Assembly: GCA_039583875.1 (NCBI GenBank)
Contig: CM077158.1
Coordinates: 122,633,900-122,697,899 of the forward strand
Length of the DNA: 64,000 nucleotides
Source: Platanthera guangdongensis
Taxonomy: Eukaryota > Streptophyta > Magnoliopsida > Asparagales > Orchidaceae
Direction of reading: 5' to 3'
Shown: positions 41,455 through 53,700 of the stretch, in pieces
Position numbering within the stretch: the stretch's first letter is position 1
Layout of the letters: every line of letters begins with the position of its first letter
Made by a program: the position numbers and the translations under genes
Notes under the pieces: generated by a model
The model's database searches: none
Told to the model about the DNA's origin: nothing
What the model saw: only the letters and a program-made list of their open reading frames with translations

Positions 41455-41585
41455 ACCGAGCCAAAGCTCCCCGGACCATCCCGTCCGTCACAAGTATCAA
41501 CCGAGCCAAAGCTCCCCGGACCATCCCGTCCGTCACAAGTATCAACCGAGCCAAAGCTCGCCGGACCGAAACGTCCGTCTCTTAT
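41455..41585. repeat. 45-bp tandem repeat, three copies
   Basis: ACCGAGCCAAAGCTCCCCGG begins units at 41455, 41500 and 41545; the third is diverged. Each unit contains GAGCCAAAGCTC, an inverted repeat, and CGGACCATCCCGTCCG, an imperfect one. The same array is in the right LTR at about 49943-50073. Confidence 0.9.
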
Positions 41586-44500
41586 TCCAAATCTCATCCC
41601 TTTGAACACCGCGGGATGGCGCCCCTTTGAACACCTCGGGACGACTTAACCATTTCCAATACTTGTCCAACTAGTGAGTGCAGTGTGAAACCCTATTTAC
41701 TAAATTACTCTTTTGATTTGTTCTTTAAGGTTTACGTTAACCCAGGACATCCCCCGGTATTCCCTGTGAAGGGCTCTCAAGGGGCACTAGGAACTGTGTT
41801 GGGATTACGCCCAGCGTTCCCTTTCGCAAGGTACTTATTAATATTATTGGTTGATTTCCTTTACCCATTACCTTCTCATATTGCGATAGGCTAATCCTAA
41901 GGTAGTTTAGACCTTTCACTCTCGCGGGCACGACGATCTTTCGTCGAACTCGCTTACCTTCTAACACACATCCACGCGATTCCCACCACTCCTTAGAACT
42001 TTCTAGGTGACTAATCCACTATTATTCAAACAATTCAACACGACTAACTCCACCATATTCCAACCCTTATCCTAATACAACTTTTCCCCAAATTACTATT
42101 TGCAGACCGACCTATACTAAGTGATGTTCATGATAGGATGTCCTTCGAGTTTTCATCCGAATGACCTAGGATTATTTCTGGGGTCCTATCATGACATAAA
42201 TGATTTAATTCCCGAATATTGTATTTTCCTCAATTAATCTTCTATTTAAATAATTTATTACAAGGGCCAATTATAGTCGAGTTGATCATGAAGTATACAT
42301 TTTAGACATCATTAATGTCCCATAAATTCATGATAAAATTCCATATATCCAAAAGCGACAATTTCCAAATTTGACAGTTTACACAAACATTTATGGGGCC
42401 TAAAATTATTTTTGCAGTAAATTCTCATATTCCAAGATTTGTAAATCAACTACTTGAAATTGTCATCCAAATAATTTGAGATAAATATATTACACTACTA
42501 AAATCCTAAAATTAGCATTGGCCAAACTTTCATGATTTTTCACAGAATATTTAATTCTAAATAAATTCAATACACAAATCTACAAGTGCATAATTGTGAA
42601 TCAAGTACTATGAATATACTTAAAAATTCCTAATTAAATTCCTAACAGTAGATATCATCCTAAAATCATCAATGGCCAAAATTCATATTTTTACAAGTTA
42701 AATTACTTTTTAAATGATTTATTTACCAAGTATGACCTTTACAATATTTATGAAGGAAGCAATATATAAAATCCTTTAAAAATTATAATAAAATTCAGAG
42801 ACCTCTATTTATGTCAAAAACCTCTACTGGCCAAGTTCTACTAGATTCCAATTAAACTAAATGATCAAATTAAATCAAATACTGAATTGGATACTTTGAT
42901 AATTAACAAAGGAACTACCATGAATATAATCCATAAAATTCCAATAAAAATATCTAGGGGTTCCACTCACCCTAATATTCATTCTACCCCATTTTCACAG
43001 TTTTTAGATGAGGTTAAGTTACCATTTTGACCTATTAGTGCTTCTACCCTAAAACTAGGGTTTGACTTTGGAGTTACTTAACTACTTCAAAATTCCCTAA
43101 TATTTCAACCAGATGCTTAAACATATCTAAACTAACTCTCTACTGATTTACAAGGCCATACAAGGGCATTTGCCCCTATGTCCTTCACAACCCCCTAAAG
43201 GTCCATCCTTAGGGTGTGAACTTGGGTCCAAGGGTAAGTCAACCCTAATTCATCTATTTTCCCCAAAGAGAGGAGGGTACTTAAAGTAATACTAAGTCAG
43301 TGGTCTAAAATGGTCTGTGCCTTCAATATTTAATTTTTTTTCTTCTTTTGGCTATAAGCACACCAAGTCCTTTACAAGCCAACACATGCAAGGGGTTTCC
43401 CTAACTTGCTGTGATCCATGTGGGCTAAACATTTAACCATGCCCTAATAATGTCCGCATGGACATGCCACCAAAAATTGGGGCCTTTTGGAGTTGAACTA
43501 CTACAAGAATCACCTAAACAAGCCTAGGGGTAATTTGGTAATTACACCCTAATTTTAATTCCAATTAATCCCATTTTTGGGCAGGACCTAAATATGCCCT
43601 AAACCAGTTACTCCCCAAAATCTCAGGTCATTTGGTCCTCTGGATGGGCTTGGGCATCACTTTCAAATTTCTGCATTTTGCTATTTGCAGCCCAAGGCCA
43701 TTTAATTTTTAGATCTTGCATGTGCGATATCTCAACATGCAGAGGGTTAATTTGTCTAATATTTCTACCATAAGTCTAATATACTCCTAAGGGCAGGCCA
43801 CCAAAATTTGGGGCATTGTGGAGTTGATATGCTCCAAATATCAACAATATTTAATTTATCATATTTGGACTAAAACTATATACTTATTTTCCCCACAAAT
43901 TCCTATGTTTGGGTAGGGCCTAGATATACCTAATTAGGCCACCTGCCCAAAATTTCAGCCCATTTGGACTTAGGGTTTGGGCAGGGCACCCATTTTAGTT
44001 TCTGCCCTACTCTAGGACCAGCCCTAGGAAAATGGCTCTATAGGGCAGTAGACTTAACCAACAATTATGTGTAACATATCACATTAAAGGTGACTCCAAG
44101 AACTACAATTTGCATGTTGAGAACATTTTATGAAAAAGGCTGTAAGGGCCCTAAAATCTGACATGCAAAATTCGGATATAAAAAGGATACAAAATACACT
44201 ATTCACAAATTAAATAATCCAGAATTTCAAATGTTGCATGGCACTAATCCTAAAGCAAATCCGACGGCTGCTGTGTTTCTTCCCCAAACCGCCTGCATGC
44301 CAGCCCGAGTTTCACGGGGCTTTTCCCGGCCGCCTCCGGCGGCGCCTCCACCGGCCAACTTCTCCTCTCCCCTCACGGTGGTGGGGGCGAGATTTTCCGG
44401 CGGCTAGGGCGGCCGGAGGTGGCGGCGCCACCTCACCCGAGAGCTTCAAAAATGCCATTAATGGCGGAAAAAGAAGTGCTGGGCTCGGCTTATTTGATCC

Positions 44501-45097
44501 AGAACCATAACCTAGATATTCCTAAGATCTAAGCATGAAGAGAGAGGTGAGGGAGGACCTTCTCGGCGGCCTTGCGACGTGAGGAGCGGCGGGGAACCAT
44601 TGCGGCAGCGGCGGCGCTTATCCCTTGGTTTTCACGGCCAAAGCTTGGTTTCTCTCTCTCTCTGCTGCTGCTCTCCTTGTTCTGAGAGTGGTGAAACTGA
44701 AAGGGGGGAGGGAGAGAGTGAGAAGATGAAGTATAGAGGTGGGTGGGTGATAATTCCTATGTGAGAGGTGGAGGGTTTGCCTTGTTTTTGTCACCATGCA
44801 TGCATGGGTGGGTCCCACTCCATTCCAGCTCCTTCTCATGACTTCCAAGGGTCGGCCAGCCCATGTGGGGGCTGATGGCATGGGTCCAAGTGGCTTATTC
44901 CACTAAATACCCTTAAATATACCCCTTTCTCTCTCCTAAATTATTCTTTAATTTTGAGATTCTCTCTCTCTCTCTCTCCTAGTTACTAAGTTGGCTGGTA
45001 AATCTCACATTGGCAGCCCACATGTATTTCATCCACCAAAATATTGTTAGCCCAAGTGAGTTGGGCTTGAGCTTGAGTTAGCCCATTTTGGTTAGCT

Positions 45098-45620
45098 TGA
45101 CCCAAACCTAGGCTAGGGTTGACTTAGGTCAATTTGGTCTTTGAGGTTGGCCCAAATGGGTCCTTGGTGACCCATTGGCCTCCCTTGAGGCCTAGGTAGG
45201 GTTGTATTGGCCCTTTAGAGGTCACTTGACCCTTAAGTAGGGTACCTTGACTACTTTAGGGCTAGAGTTGACTTTGGTCAACTTAGCCTTTTTGGTTGGC
45301 CCCAATGGGTCCTTGGTGACCCGTTGGCATCTCACTATGGTTATGAAGGTATGTGTGGGGTCCACTTGGCTAAGTGGACTTCAATTGGCCCTTGTGTAGG
45401 CCAGTTTGACCCAATGTAGGCTAGGTTGACCCACTTAGCGTTAGAGTTGACTTTGGTCAACTTAGCCTCTTGGGTGGACCCCAATGGGTCCTAGGTGATC
45501 CATTGACCTCACTCTAGGGTTAGGTGGGCTTGGGTGGGGTCCACTTAGCTTGGGGATGGTCAATTGACCCTAAGTAGGTTGGTTTGACCCATTTAGGGTT
45601 AGGGTTGACTTGGGTCAACT
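45098..45620 (-). repeat. W-box-rich degenerate repeat with inverted W-box pairs (element C U3)
   Basis: Diverged repeats of about 150-180 bases are marked by GTTGAC-N4-GTCAAC inverted repeats at 45267-45282, 45446-45461 and 45604-45619, plus a near copy at 45118. A perfect GGTCAATTGACC lies at 45558-45569. TTGACC and TTGACT (the WRKY W-box core) occur about a dozen times on the two strands. In the right LTR the region is split by element D (about 53580-53700 and 62300-62720). Confidence 0.8.
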
Positions 45621-45887
45621 TAACCCTTTTGACTGCCCTCCATGGGTCCTTATTGATCTAATGGATCTTACCATGGTTTGATGAGAACATGGTGGGGTCT
45701 TGAAGTCTTGGTGAAGCCCCATGGTTATCTTTAAACAAAGGTTCAGGAATTTACTATTTGCAGACCATAGTGGTCTCACCCACATTCTTAGGTTTCCTTG
45801 GTCTTCTTGGGCGTCCTAGGGTTTGGTCATGACCTAGTAATGGCCAATAACCACACTTAGGGGTCTAGTTGGAAATGAGATGTTACA

Positions 45888-46126
45888 AATCCAAATAAAC
45901 AAAACAAAGATTTCGTCCCCGAAATCCAGGTTAGGCCTACGGGAATTTCTACCGAAGAAAAGAAACTTGTAACATCCCATAAGAAGTGGAAGATTACATT
46001 TCGACGCCATGTTTGCTAAGTGGGGTTTAAAGGAAAGACCTAGATATATGACCAATTCGCCCAATTGGCAAAGCCAAGACCCCAATAAACAAAAGATTAG
46101 CCTCTACTCTTCCTAGAGTAGCCTTA
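45888..46126 (-). other. Element C 3' leader to LTR, no clear polypurine tract
   Basis: The bases next to the 3' LTR do not form a purine run on the minus strand. An inverted repeat GATTTCG-TCCC-CGAAATC near 45910 corresponds to the hairpin seen next to the polypurine tract in elements A and D. No gene. Confidence 0.6.
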
Positions 46127-46955
46127 CTAGTTTAAAAACAGGAAAGTAAAATGAACATGTTGAGAGGTTGTGAGGTATACCTGACTAAATAGCTCCGGAT
46201 ATCTTTCCTGCATCAGGCCCTGTGGCTCCCAAGTATGCTCCTCTCGTCCGTGGTTCCTCCACAGGACCTTGACTAGCGGGATCTTCTTGCGGCGCAAGAC
46301 TCGTATCCCCTGGTCGTCGATCCGTATCGGCTCCAAATATACAGATCGATCCGAAGCTACCGGCCGATCAGTGGCCGTAATCTGCAACTCCGGGCGTAGT
46401 AGAGCCCTCCTGAGTGAAGACACGTGAAAGACGTCATGCAAGCCGGCCAGCTCCGGTGACAGCTCCAGCCGGTAAGCTAATGGACCGATCCGCTCCAGGA
46501 TTTTGAACGGCCCCATGTACCTCGGGCTAAGCTTCTTCCGCCCACCACGTACTCGTGAAACCCCATGCATCGGCTGGATCTTCAAGAACACCCGATCCCC
46601 TGCCTGAAATTCCACTAGACGATGTCGAGCGTCATAATACTTCTCCTGCCTGCTCTGCGCCTCCAGCATTCTATCCCGTATCAGTCGTACCTGCACCTCA
46701 GTATCCACGATAGAGTCCGTGCCCACAATCTTTGGACCCTCGTCTTGTATCCAAGACAACGGAGTCCTACATTTCGCCCATACAACGCCTCATATGGAGC
46801 CATCTGTCTACTAGACTGATGACTGTTATTGTACGAAAACTCCACTAGGGGCAACATCCTCTCCCAGGGCTCTCCACGGTCCACAATACACAGTCTCAGC
46901 AGGTCCTCCAGTGTCCGGTTTGTACGCTCTGTTTGCCCATCTGTCTGGGCTTGGA
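46127..46955 (-). pseudogene. Element C integrase C-terminal part
   Basis: The sequence starts at the catalytic Glu region (QTDGQTERTNR near 46940) directly after the protease remnant. It runs through LPLVEFSYNNSHQSSRQMAPYEALYG, a frameshift near 46750, the DNA-binding region (KKLSPRYMGPFKILERIGPLAYRLEL) and the chromodomain-like tail (VKVLWRNHGREEHTWEPQ...YPELF). The N-terminal two thirds of integrase are absent. Confidence 0.9.
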
Positions 46956-47190
46956 GGCAGCAACAGAATTGTCGCTGGAGCTTCGAAGGGTTTTCCGCCT
47001 ATCCATGCCTCAAGGTTGCAATGGGATGATGCGAACAGCTCCGACCCGTCAGGTAGCCGCATCCGTAACATCTGGGCGGTGATCCTCTCCACGCCTCCTA
47101 ACCCTTGGATAAAGGTCTCCGACACAAATGAGTGCGAAGCACCCGTGTCGAAGAGAGTGTGTGCGGGCTTCCCGCAAATGAAGACGATGC
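46956..47190 (-). pseudogene. Element C protease remnant fused to integrase
   Basis: The minus strand reads a protease start (LFDTGASHSF) and continues RMRLPDGSELFASSHCN; then, near 46960, it changes abruptly to integrase sequence. The junction marks an internal deletion of roughly the whole RT, RNase H and N-terminal integrase. Frame changes at the junction. Confidence 0.85.
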
Positions 47191-47257
47191 CTGAGATTGA
47201 ATATTTGCTTAGAGTTCTATTTTCTGGTTTTACTGCCTAGTCTTTAATAATTCAAGT

Positions 47258-48484
47258 TCATGAAACTACTTTTCTAGGAAGAAAAGAAGTTAAGTAAAAA
47301 AAAGGAAAACTTTTGGTCGTAACTGTAATAACTTGCTCCGGGTTCCTAGGTTGAGCCAGGTCCAGTGCATAAATCTGCTGTCCTACCGGCCTGCGATCTC
47401 TACCCTGATATCTGCATCCTTGGCCACGTCCTCGGCCTCCAAAATGCTGAGTCGGTGGGGCAATCTGTGGTGCTGGTGGAGGCATCCCTCTCACGGGACA
47501 GTTTCTCTTGATGTGCCCCACCTGATGGCAGTGGTAACATTCCGACGGAGTGTAAGCCCCACCTCCCGGTCTCTGCACATCTCTCATCTGAATAGGCTGA
47601 GGGGCCATCGTCACCTGCCCCCTTGGCTCCTGCCTCACCTCCTGTCGAGGCTGATCCTCCACCTTTTGTACCTCTGGCGCACGACCTCGCCGCTGATCGT
47701 TTCGGGCTCCCCAGCTCTGATCCTCCGTTGGCCGTTTCCGACCTCTGGTGGTGAGCCAATCTGCCTCTAACCTTTTTGCCATCTCCAGAATACGAGTGAT
47801 AGGCCCGTCCGAAACGAAAAGAAGTGCATCCCTCATGTCTTCCCGTAAACCTTTGTAGAACCTCTTGGTGTACGCTGCCTCATCTAGCCGGTAGGAGTCT
47901 GCAAAACGGGCCAGATGGTTGAATTATCGATGGTATTCCACCACCGTCCTGGAACCTTGCTTCAACTGCAAGAAGCGGTCCTCCAGCTCATCTCGGGCCG
48001 ACTGTGGAACAAAGTGCTCCAACATCATGAGCCTAAACTCCTCCCGCGTCAACTCGGCAGCCTCCCTATCAGCAAAGGTAGTCTCCAGAACTGTCTTCCA
48101 CCACCGCTTGGCATGGGACTCCAAGCAGGAAACAACCAGTGGCACCCTCTCCTCCCAAGGGCTCCGTATCCCTGTCAGCATCTCCTCCATGATGTCTAGC
48201 CATTCCTCTATCCGAACTACCCCCTCTGTCCCCAAGTAGGATGGGGGAGAGAGTCCTCGAGAGATGCTGAGCCAGTTGGCTCCCGGAATAGGCTGCGGAG
48301 CCGGGGCCTGTTGGTTCCTGAAGGCTTCCAGGATAGCCGTCAGAGTCTTTCCCATGTCAGACTGTAGGAATTGAGTGGGAACCGGCGGCGGTGATGCAAC
48401 TTCTGGAATCTGTGTAGGCAGTACTGGAGGTTGCGTCACAAAATTTATCGTCAGAACTTTTTCAACCTTAACTAAAATGGACAA
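47258..48484 (-). pseudogene. Element C gag
   Basis: About 408 codons in one frame with a single TAA at 47924-47926, where relatives have a sense codon after YHR. The capsid region is recognisable (LSPPSYLGTEGVVRIEEWLDIMEEM; CLESHAKRWWKTVLE; FVPQSARDELEDRFLQLKQG). It is followed by an Arg/Gly/Gln-rich linker and one knuckle (CYHCHQVGHIKRNC). It is the only nearly complete gene of C, so packaging may have been the last function kept. Confidence 0.9.
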
Positions 48485-48599
48485 TTATATATGTGATCCC
48501 CACATGGGCATACCACTGCTTCCGCTGCTTAGTTTGTCCCCAAACTAAACTCGCGCGGGGGTGACCCAGGGGTTGTGGACTGTTACTTTTGGATCGAGG

Positions 48600-48618
48600 T
48601 TTGCGCTCTGATACCACT
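48600..48618 (-). promoter_or_regulatory. Element C primer binding site
   Basis: On the minus strand TGGTATCAGAGCGC starts three bases after the 5' LTR end, an exact match to the TGGTATCAGAGC initiator tRNA-Met site. Confidence 0.9.
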
Positions 48619-51600
48619 TGTAAGACCCCCTCTTTTTTTTTCTTTTTAAAACCCCGGGGTCTTAGGCCCAGAACCGCCGCCTTGCAGTGACACCTTCGCA
48701 CCCGGGAAGGTCATCACTACAAGACGCCGATCCTGCCGGCCAAATCGATCGCAGCTGACACAAAAGTAGCAGTACAAGAGAAGACAAGTCCACAGTATAT
48801 CACATATATATACAAATCTCCACGAAGGGAGTGTCCATAGAATAGTAAAGTGTACAGAAATAAAAAGGGCTGAAGCCCGGTACATCAATATCCTCACTAC
48901 AGATCTCTCATGCGGAAGCAAAACAAAACAACTACTAGAAGTCAAAACTCACGGTCCCAGCTGGCTGTACTCCTGAGCTAGACTGCCCTATCTCCAATTG
49001 CACCGGTCTCCTGGGATGCTCCTCCATACTCGACTCCACGATCCCCTAATATGATGTGGTTCGAAAAACATTAGTCTAAAAGACTAAGCCCTATCGTCCC
49101 CCACCCCTTCCCCCATGCTCCTAGGCACCGAGCGGGGAGGAAGAAAGGAAAGGACGTGAAAGAGGAGTGAAATCAAAAACAGGTGATAGGGGGACCTAGC
49201 TAGTAATTTATAATCAGGTTATAATGAGTAAAGTAAGAAAGGAATATAACCTTCACTTATGTGAATACACATAAGCAAAGGGATCTTCTACAAGGCTCCC
49301 ATCGTATAAAATGTCTCATACCACTTTATACGTTGGGGTGTCGGTTATCACAAGCAGCATATAAATATTGAAATAACCTTAATTTATAAACTTGCCCACA
49401 CAAGCTTATAGACCAAGGGGTCGTTTTGCAGGGCCTAATGTATAAGCGTCCCATACCACTTATACTTTAGGTGTCAGGGTTAAATGAATCGATTATGCTA
49501 TGACATGCAAGTGGGTATGATGGACATGCAAGTGCAACACACACACCCGACTCTGTGCACACAGACCTTTAGTTCCCACTTTTTGAGAGCTAGCATCACT
49601 CTCGGGTACCACCGCTGTGGCTACGGCAGCAGCGGAGCGGGCGTCTCCGCTTCTAGGGCGGTATGCACACTACCAAGCCTTAGACCCCTCTCATACGCCT
49701 CTGTACACGTCCAAGGTGCACTCTAGAGTCTTGCGTACGTACTTTGCTGACAACCCGTCAGTCTTGTTGGGTCGGATGTGCGTTATCGGGGGTCGTCCTC
49801 CAGACCGCAGTGTAAAACAAACCACTGGCCCCTCTAACTCTCACAACCGCCTGGTGTACCGTACTGCCATCGGTGTGATGAACGGCCAGTACCGCATGCC
49901 CCACCACATAGATTTATGCACATGCAAGTTTATCATATCAGAACCGAGCCAAAGCTCCCCGGACCATCCCGTCCATCACAAGTATCAACCGAGCCAAAGC
50001 TCCCCGGACCATCCCGTCCGTCACAAGTATCAACCGAGCCAAAGCTCGCCAGACCGAAACGTCCGTCTCTTATTCCAAATCTCATCCCTTTGAACACCGC
50101 GGGATGGCGCCCCTTTGAACACCTCGGGATGACTTAACCATTTTCAATATTTGTCCAACTAGTGAGTGCAGTGTGAAACCCTATTTACTAAATTACTCTT
50201 TTGATTTGTTCTTTAAGGTTTACGTTAAACCAGAACTGCCCCCGGTATTCCCTGTGAAGGGCTCTCAAGGGGCACTAGGAACTGTGTTGGGATTACGCCC
50301 AGCGTTCCCTTTCGCAAGGTACTTATTAATATTATTGGTTGATTTCCTTTACCCATTACCTTCTCATATTGCGATAGGCTAATCCTAAGATAGTTTAGAC
50401 CTTTCACTCTCGCGGGCACGACGATCTTTCGTCGAACTCGCTTACCTTCTAACACACATCCACGCGATTCCCACCACTCCTTAGAACTTTCTAGGTGACT
50501 CATCCACTTTTATTCAAACAATTCAACACGAATAACTCCACCATATTCCAACCCTTATCCTAATACAACTTTTCCCCAAATTACTATTTGCAGACCGACC
50601 TATACTAAGTGATGTTCATGATAGGATGTCCTTCGAGTTTTCATCCGAATGACCTAGGATTATTACTGGGGTCCTATCATGACATAAATGATTTAATTCC
50701 CGAATATTGTATTTTCCTCAATTAATCTTCTATTTAAATAATTTATTACAAGGGCCAATTAGAGTCGAGTTGATCATGAAGTATACATTTTAGACATCAT
50801 TAATGTTCCATAAATTCATGATAAAATTCCATATATCCAAAAGCCACAATTTCCAAATTTGACATTTTACACAAACATTTATGGGGCCTAAAATTATTTT
50901 TGCAGTAAATTCTCATATTCCAAGATTTGTAAATCAACTACTTGAAATTGTCATCCAAATAATTTGAGATAAATATATTACACTACTAAAATCCTAAAAT
51001 TAGCATTGGCCAAACTTTCATGATTTTTCACAGAATATTTAATTCTAAATAAATTCAATACACAAATCTACAAGGGCATAATTGTGAATCAAGTACTATG
51101 AATATACTTCAAAAATTCCTAATTAAATTCCTAACAGTAGATATCATCCTAAAATCATCAATGGCCAAAATTCATATTTTTACAAGTTAAATTACTTTTT
51201 AAATGATTTATTTACCAAGTATGACGTTTACAATATTTATGAAGGAAGCAATATATAAAATCCTTTAAAAATTATAATAAAATTCAGAGACCTCTATTTA
51301 TGTCAAAAACCTCTACTGGCCAAGTTCTACTAGATTTCAATTAAACTAAATGATCAAATTAAATCAAATACTGAATTGGATACTTTGATAATTAACAAAG
51401 GAACTACCATGAATATAATCCATAAAATTCCACTAAAAATATCTAGGGGTTCAACTCACCCTAATATTCATTCTACCCCATTTTCACAGTTTTTAGATGA
51501 GGTTAAGTTACCATTTTGACCTATTAGTGCTTCTACCCTAAAACTAGGGTTTGACTTTGGAGTTACTTAACTACTTTAAAATTCCCTAATATTTCAACCA

Positions 51601-53700
51601 GATGCTTAAACATATCTAAACTAACTCTCTACTGATTTACAAGGCCATACAAGGGCATTTGCCCCTATGTCCTTCACAACCCCCTAAAGGTCCATCCTTA
51701 GGGTGTGAACTTGGGTCCAAGGGTAAGTCAACCCTAATTCATCTATTTTCCCCAAAGAGAGGAGGGTACTTAAAGTAATACTAAGTCAGTGGTCTAAAAT
51801 GGGCTGTGCCTTCAATATTTTATTTTTTTCTTCTTTTGGCTATAAGCACACCAAGTCCTTTACAAGCCAACACATGCAAGGGGTTTCCCTAACTTGCTGT
51901 GATCCATGTGGGCTAAACATTTAACCATGCCATAATAATGTCCGCATGGACATGCCACCAAAAATTGGGGCCTTTTGGAGTTGAACTACTCCAAGAATCA
52001 CCTAAACAAGGCTAGGGGTAATTTGGTAATTACACCCTAATTTTAATTCCAATTAATCCCATTTTTGGGCAGGACCTAAATATGCCCTAAACCAGTTACT
52101 CCCCAAACCCTCAGGTCATTTGGGCCTCTGTATGGGCTTGGGCATCACTTTCAAATTTCTGCATTTTGCTATTTGCAGCCCAAGGCCATTTAATTTTTAG
52201 ATCTTGCATGTGCGATATCTCAACATGCAGAGGGTTAATTTGTCTAATATTTCTACCATAAGTCTAACATACTCCTAAGGGCAGGCCACCAAAATTTGGG
52301 GCATTGTGGAGTTGATATGCTCCAAATATCAACAATATTTAATTTATCATATTTGGACTAAAACTATATACTTATTTTCCCCAAAAAATTCCTATGTTTG
52401 GGTAGGGCCTAGATATACCTAATTAGGCCACCTGATCAAAATGTCAGTCCATTTGGACTTATGGTTTGGGCAGGGCACCCATTTTAGTTTCTGCCCTACT
52501 CTAGGACCAGCCCTAGGAATATTGCTCTATAGGGCAGTAGACTTAACCATAAATTATGTGTAACATATCAAATTAAAGGTGACTCCAAGACCTACAATTT
52601 GCATGTTGAGAACATTTTATGAAAAAGGCTGTAAGGGCCCTAAAATCTGACATGCAAAATTCGGATATAAAAAGGACACAAAATACACTATTCACAAATT
52701 AAATAATCCAGAATTTCAAATGTTGCATGGCACTAATCCTAAAGCAAATCCGACGGCTTCTGTGTTTCTTCCCCAAACCGCCTGCATGCCAGCCCGAGTT
52801 TCACTGGGCTTTTCCCGGCCGCCTCCGGCGGCGCCTCCACCGGCCAACTTCTCCTCTCCCCTCACGGTGGTGGGGGCGAGCTTTTCCGGCGGCTAGGGCG
52901 GCCGGAGGTGGCGGCGCCACCTCACCATAGAGCTTCAAAAATGCCATTAATGGCGAAAAAAGAAGTGCTGGGCTCGGCTTATTTGATCCAGAACCCTAAC
53001 CTAGATATTCCTAAGATCTAAGCATGAAGGGAGAGGTGAGGGAGGACCTTCTCGGCGGCCTTGCGACGTGAGGAGCGGCGGGGAACCATTGCGGCGGCGG
53101 CGGCGCTTCTCCCTTGGTTTTCACGGCCAAAGCTTGGTTTCTCTCTCTCTCTGCTACTGCTCTCCTTGTTCTGAGAGTGGTGAAACTGAAAGGGGGGAGG
53201 GAGAGAGTGAGAAGATGAAGTATAGAGGTGGGTGGGTGATAATTCCTATGTGAGAGGTGGAGGGTTTGCCTTGTTTTTGTCACCATGCATGCATGGGTGG
53301 GTCGCACTCCATTCCAGCTCCTTCTCATGACTTCCAAGGGTCGGCCAGCCCATGTGGGGGCTGATGGCATGGGTCCAAGTGGCTTATTCCACTAAATACC
53401 CGTAAATATACCCCTTTCTCTCTCCTAAATTATTCTTTTATTTTGAGATTCTCTCTCTCTCTCTCTCCTAGTCACTAAGTTGGCTGGTAAATCTCACATT
53501 GGCAGCCCACATGTTTATTTCATCCACCAAAATATTGTTAGCCCAAGTGAGTTGGGCTTGAGCTTGAGTTAGCCCATTTGGGTTAGCTTGACCCAAACCT
53601 AGGCTAGGGTTGACTTAGGTCAATTTGGTCTTTGAGGTTGGCCCAAATGGGTCCTTGGTGACCCATTGGCCTCCCTTGAGGCATAGGTAGGGTTGTATTG

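Larger units (their letters stand above)
40131..45887 (-). repeat. Element C left LTR (3' LTR)
   Basis: A 5.76-kb LTR without a supported gene. U3 begins at 45887 because the element reads leftward. Contents from right to left: W-box inverted-repeat region (45098-45620), CT microsatellites (44650, 44960), a G/C-rich stretch with many CCGGCGG-type runs (44280-44640), a long AT-rich stretch (42000-44200), a 45-base tandem repeat (41455-41585) and a pyrimidine-rich end. Proline-rich frames at 44238-44881 are composition artefacts. Confidence 0.95.

Noticed and set aside
44238..44881. Proline/arginine-rich frames in the G/C-rich part of the element C LTR
   Set aside because: Composition-driven, inside an LTR, repeated in the other LTR, and no recognisable family.
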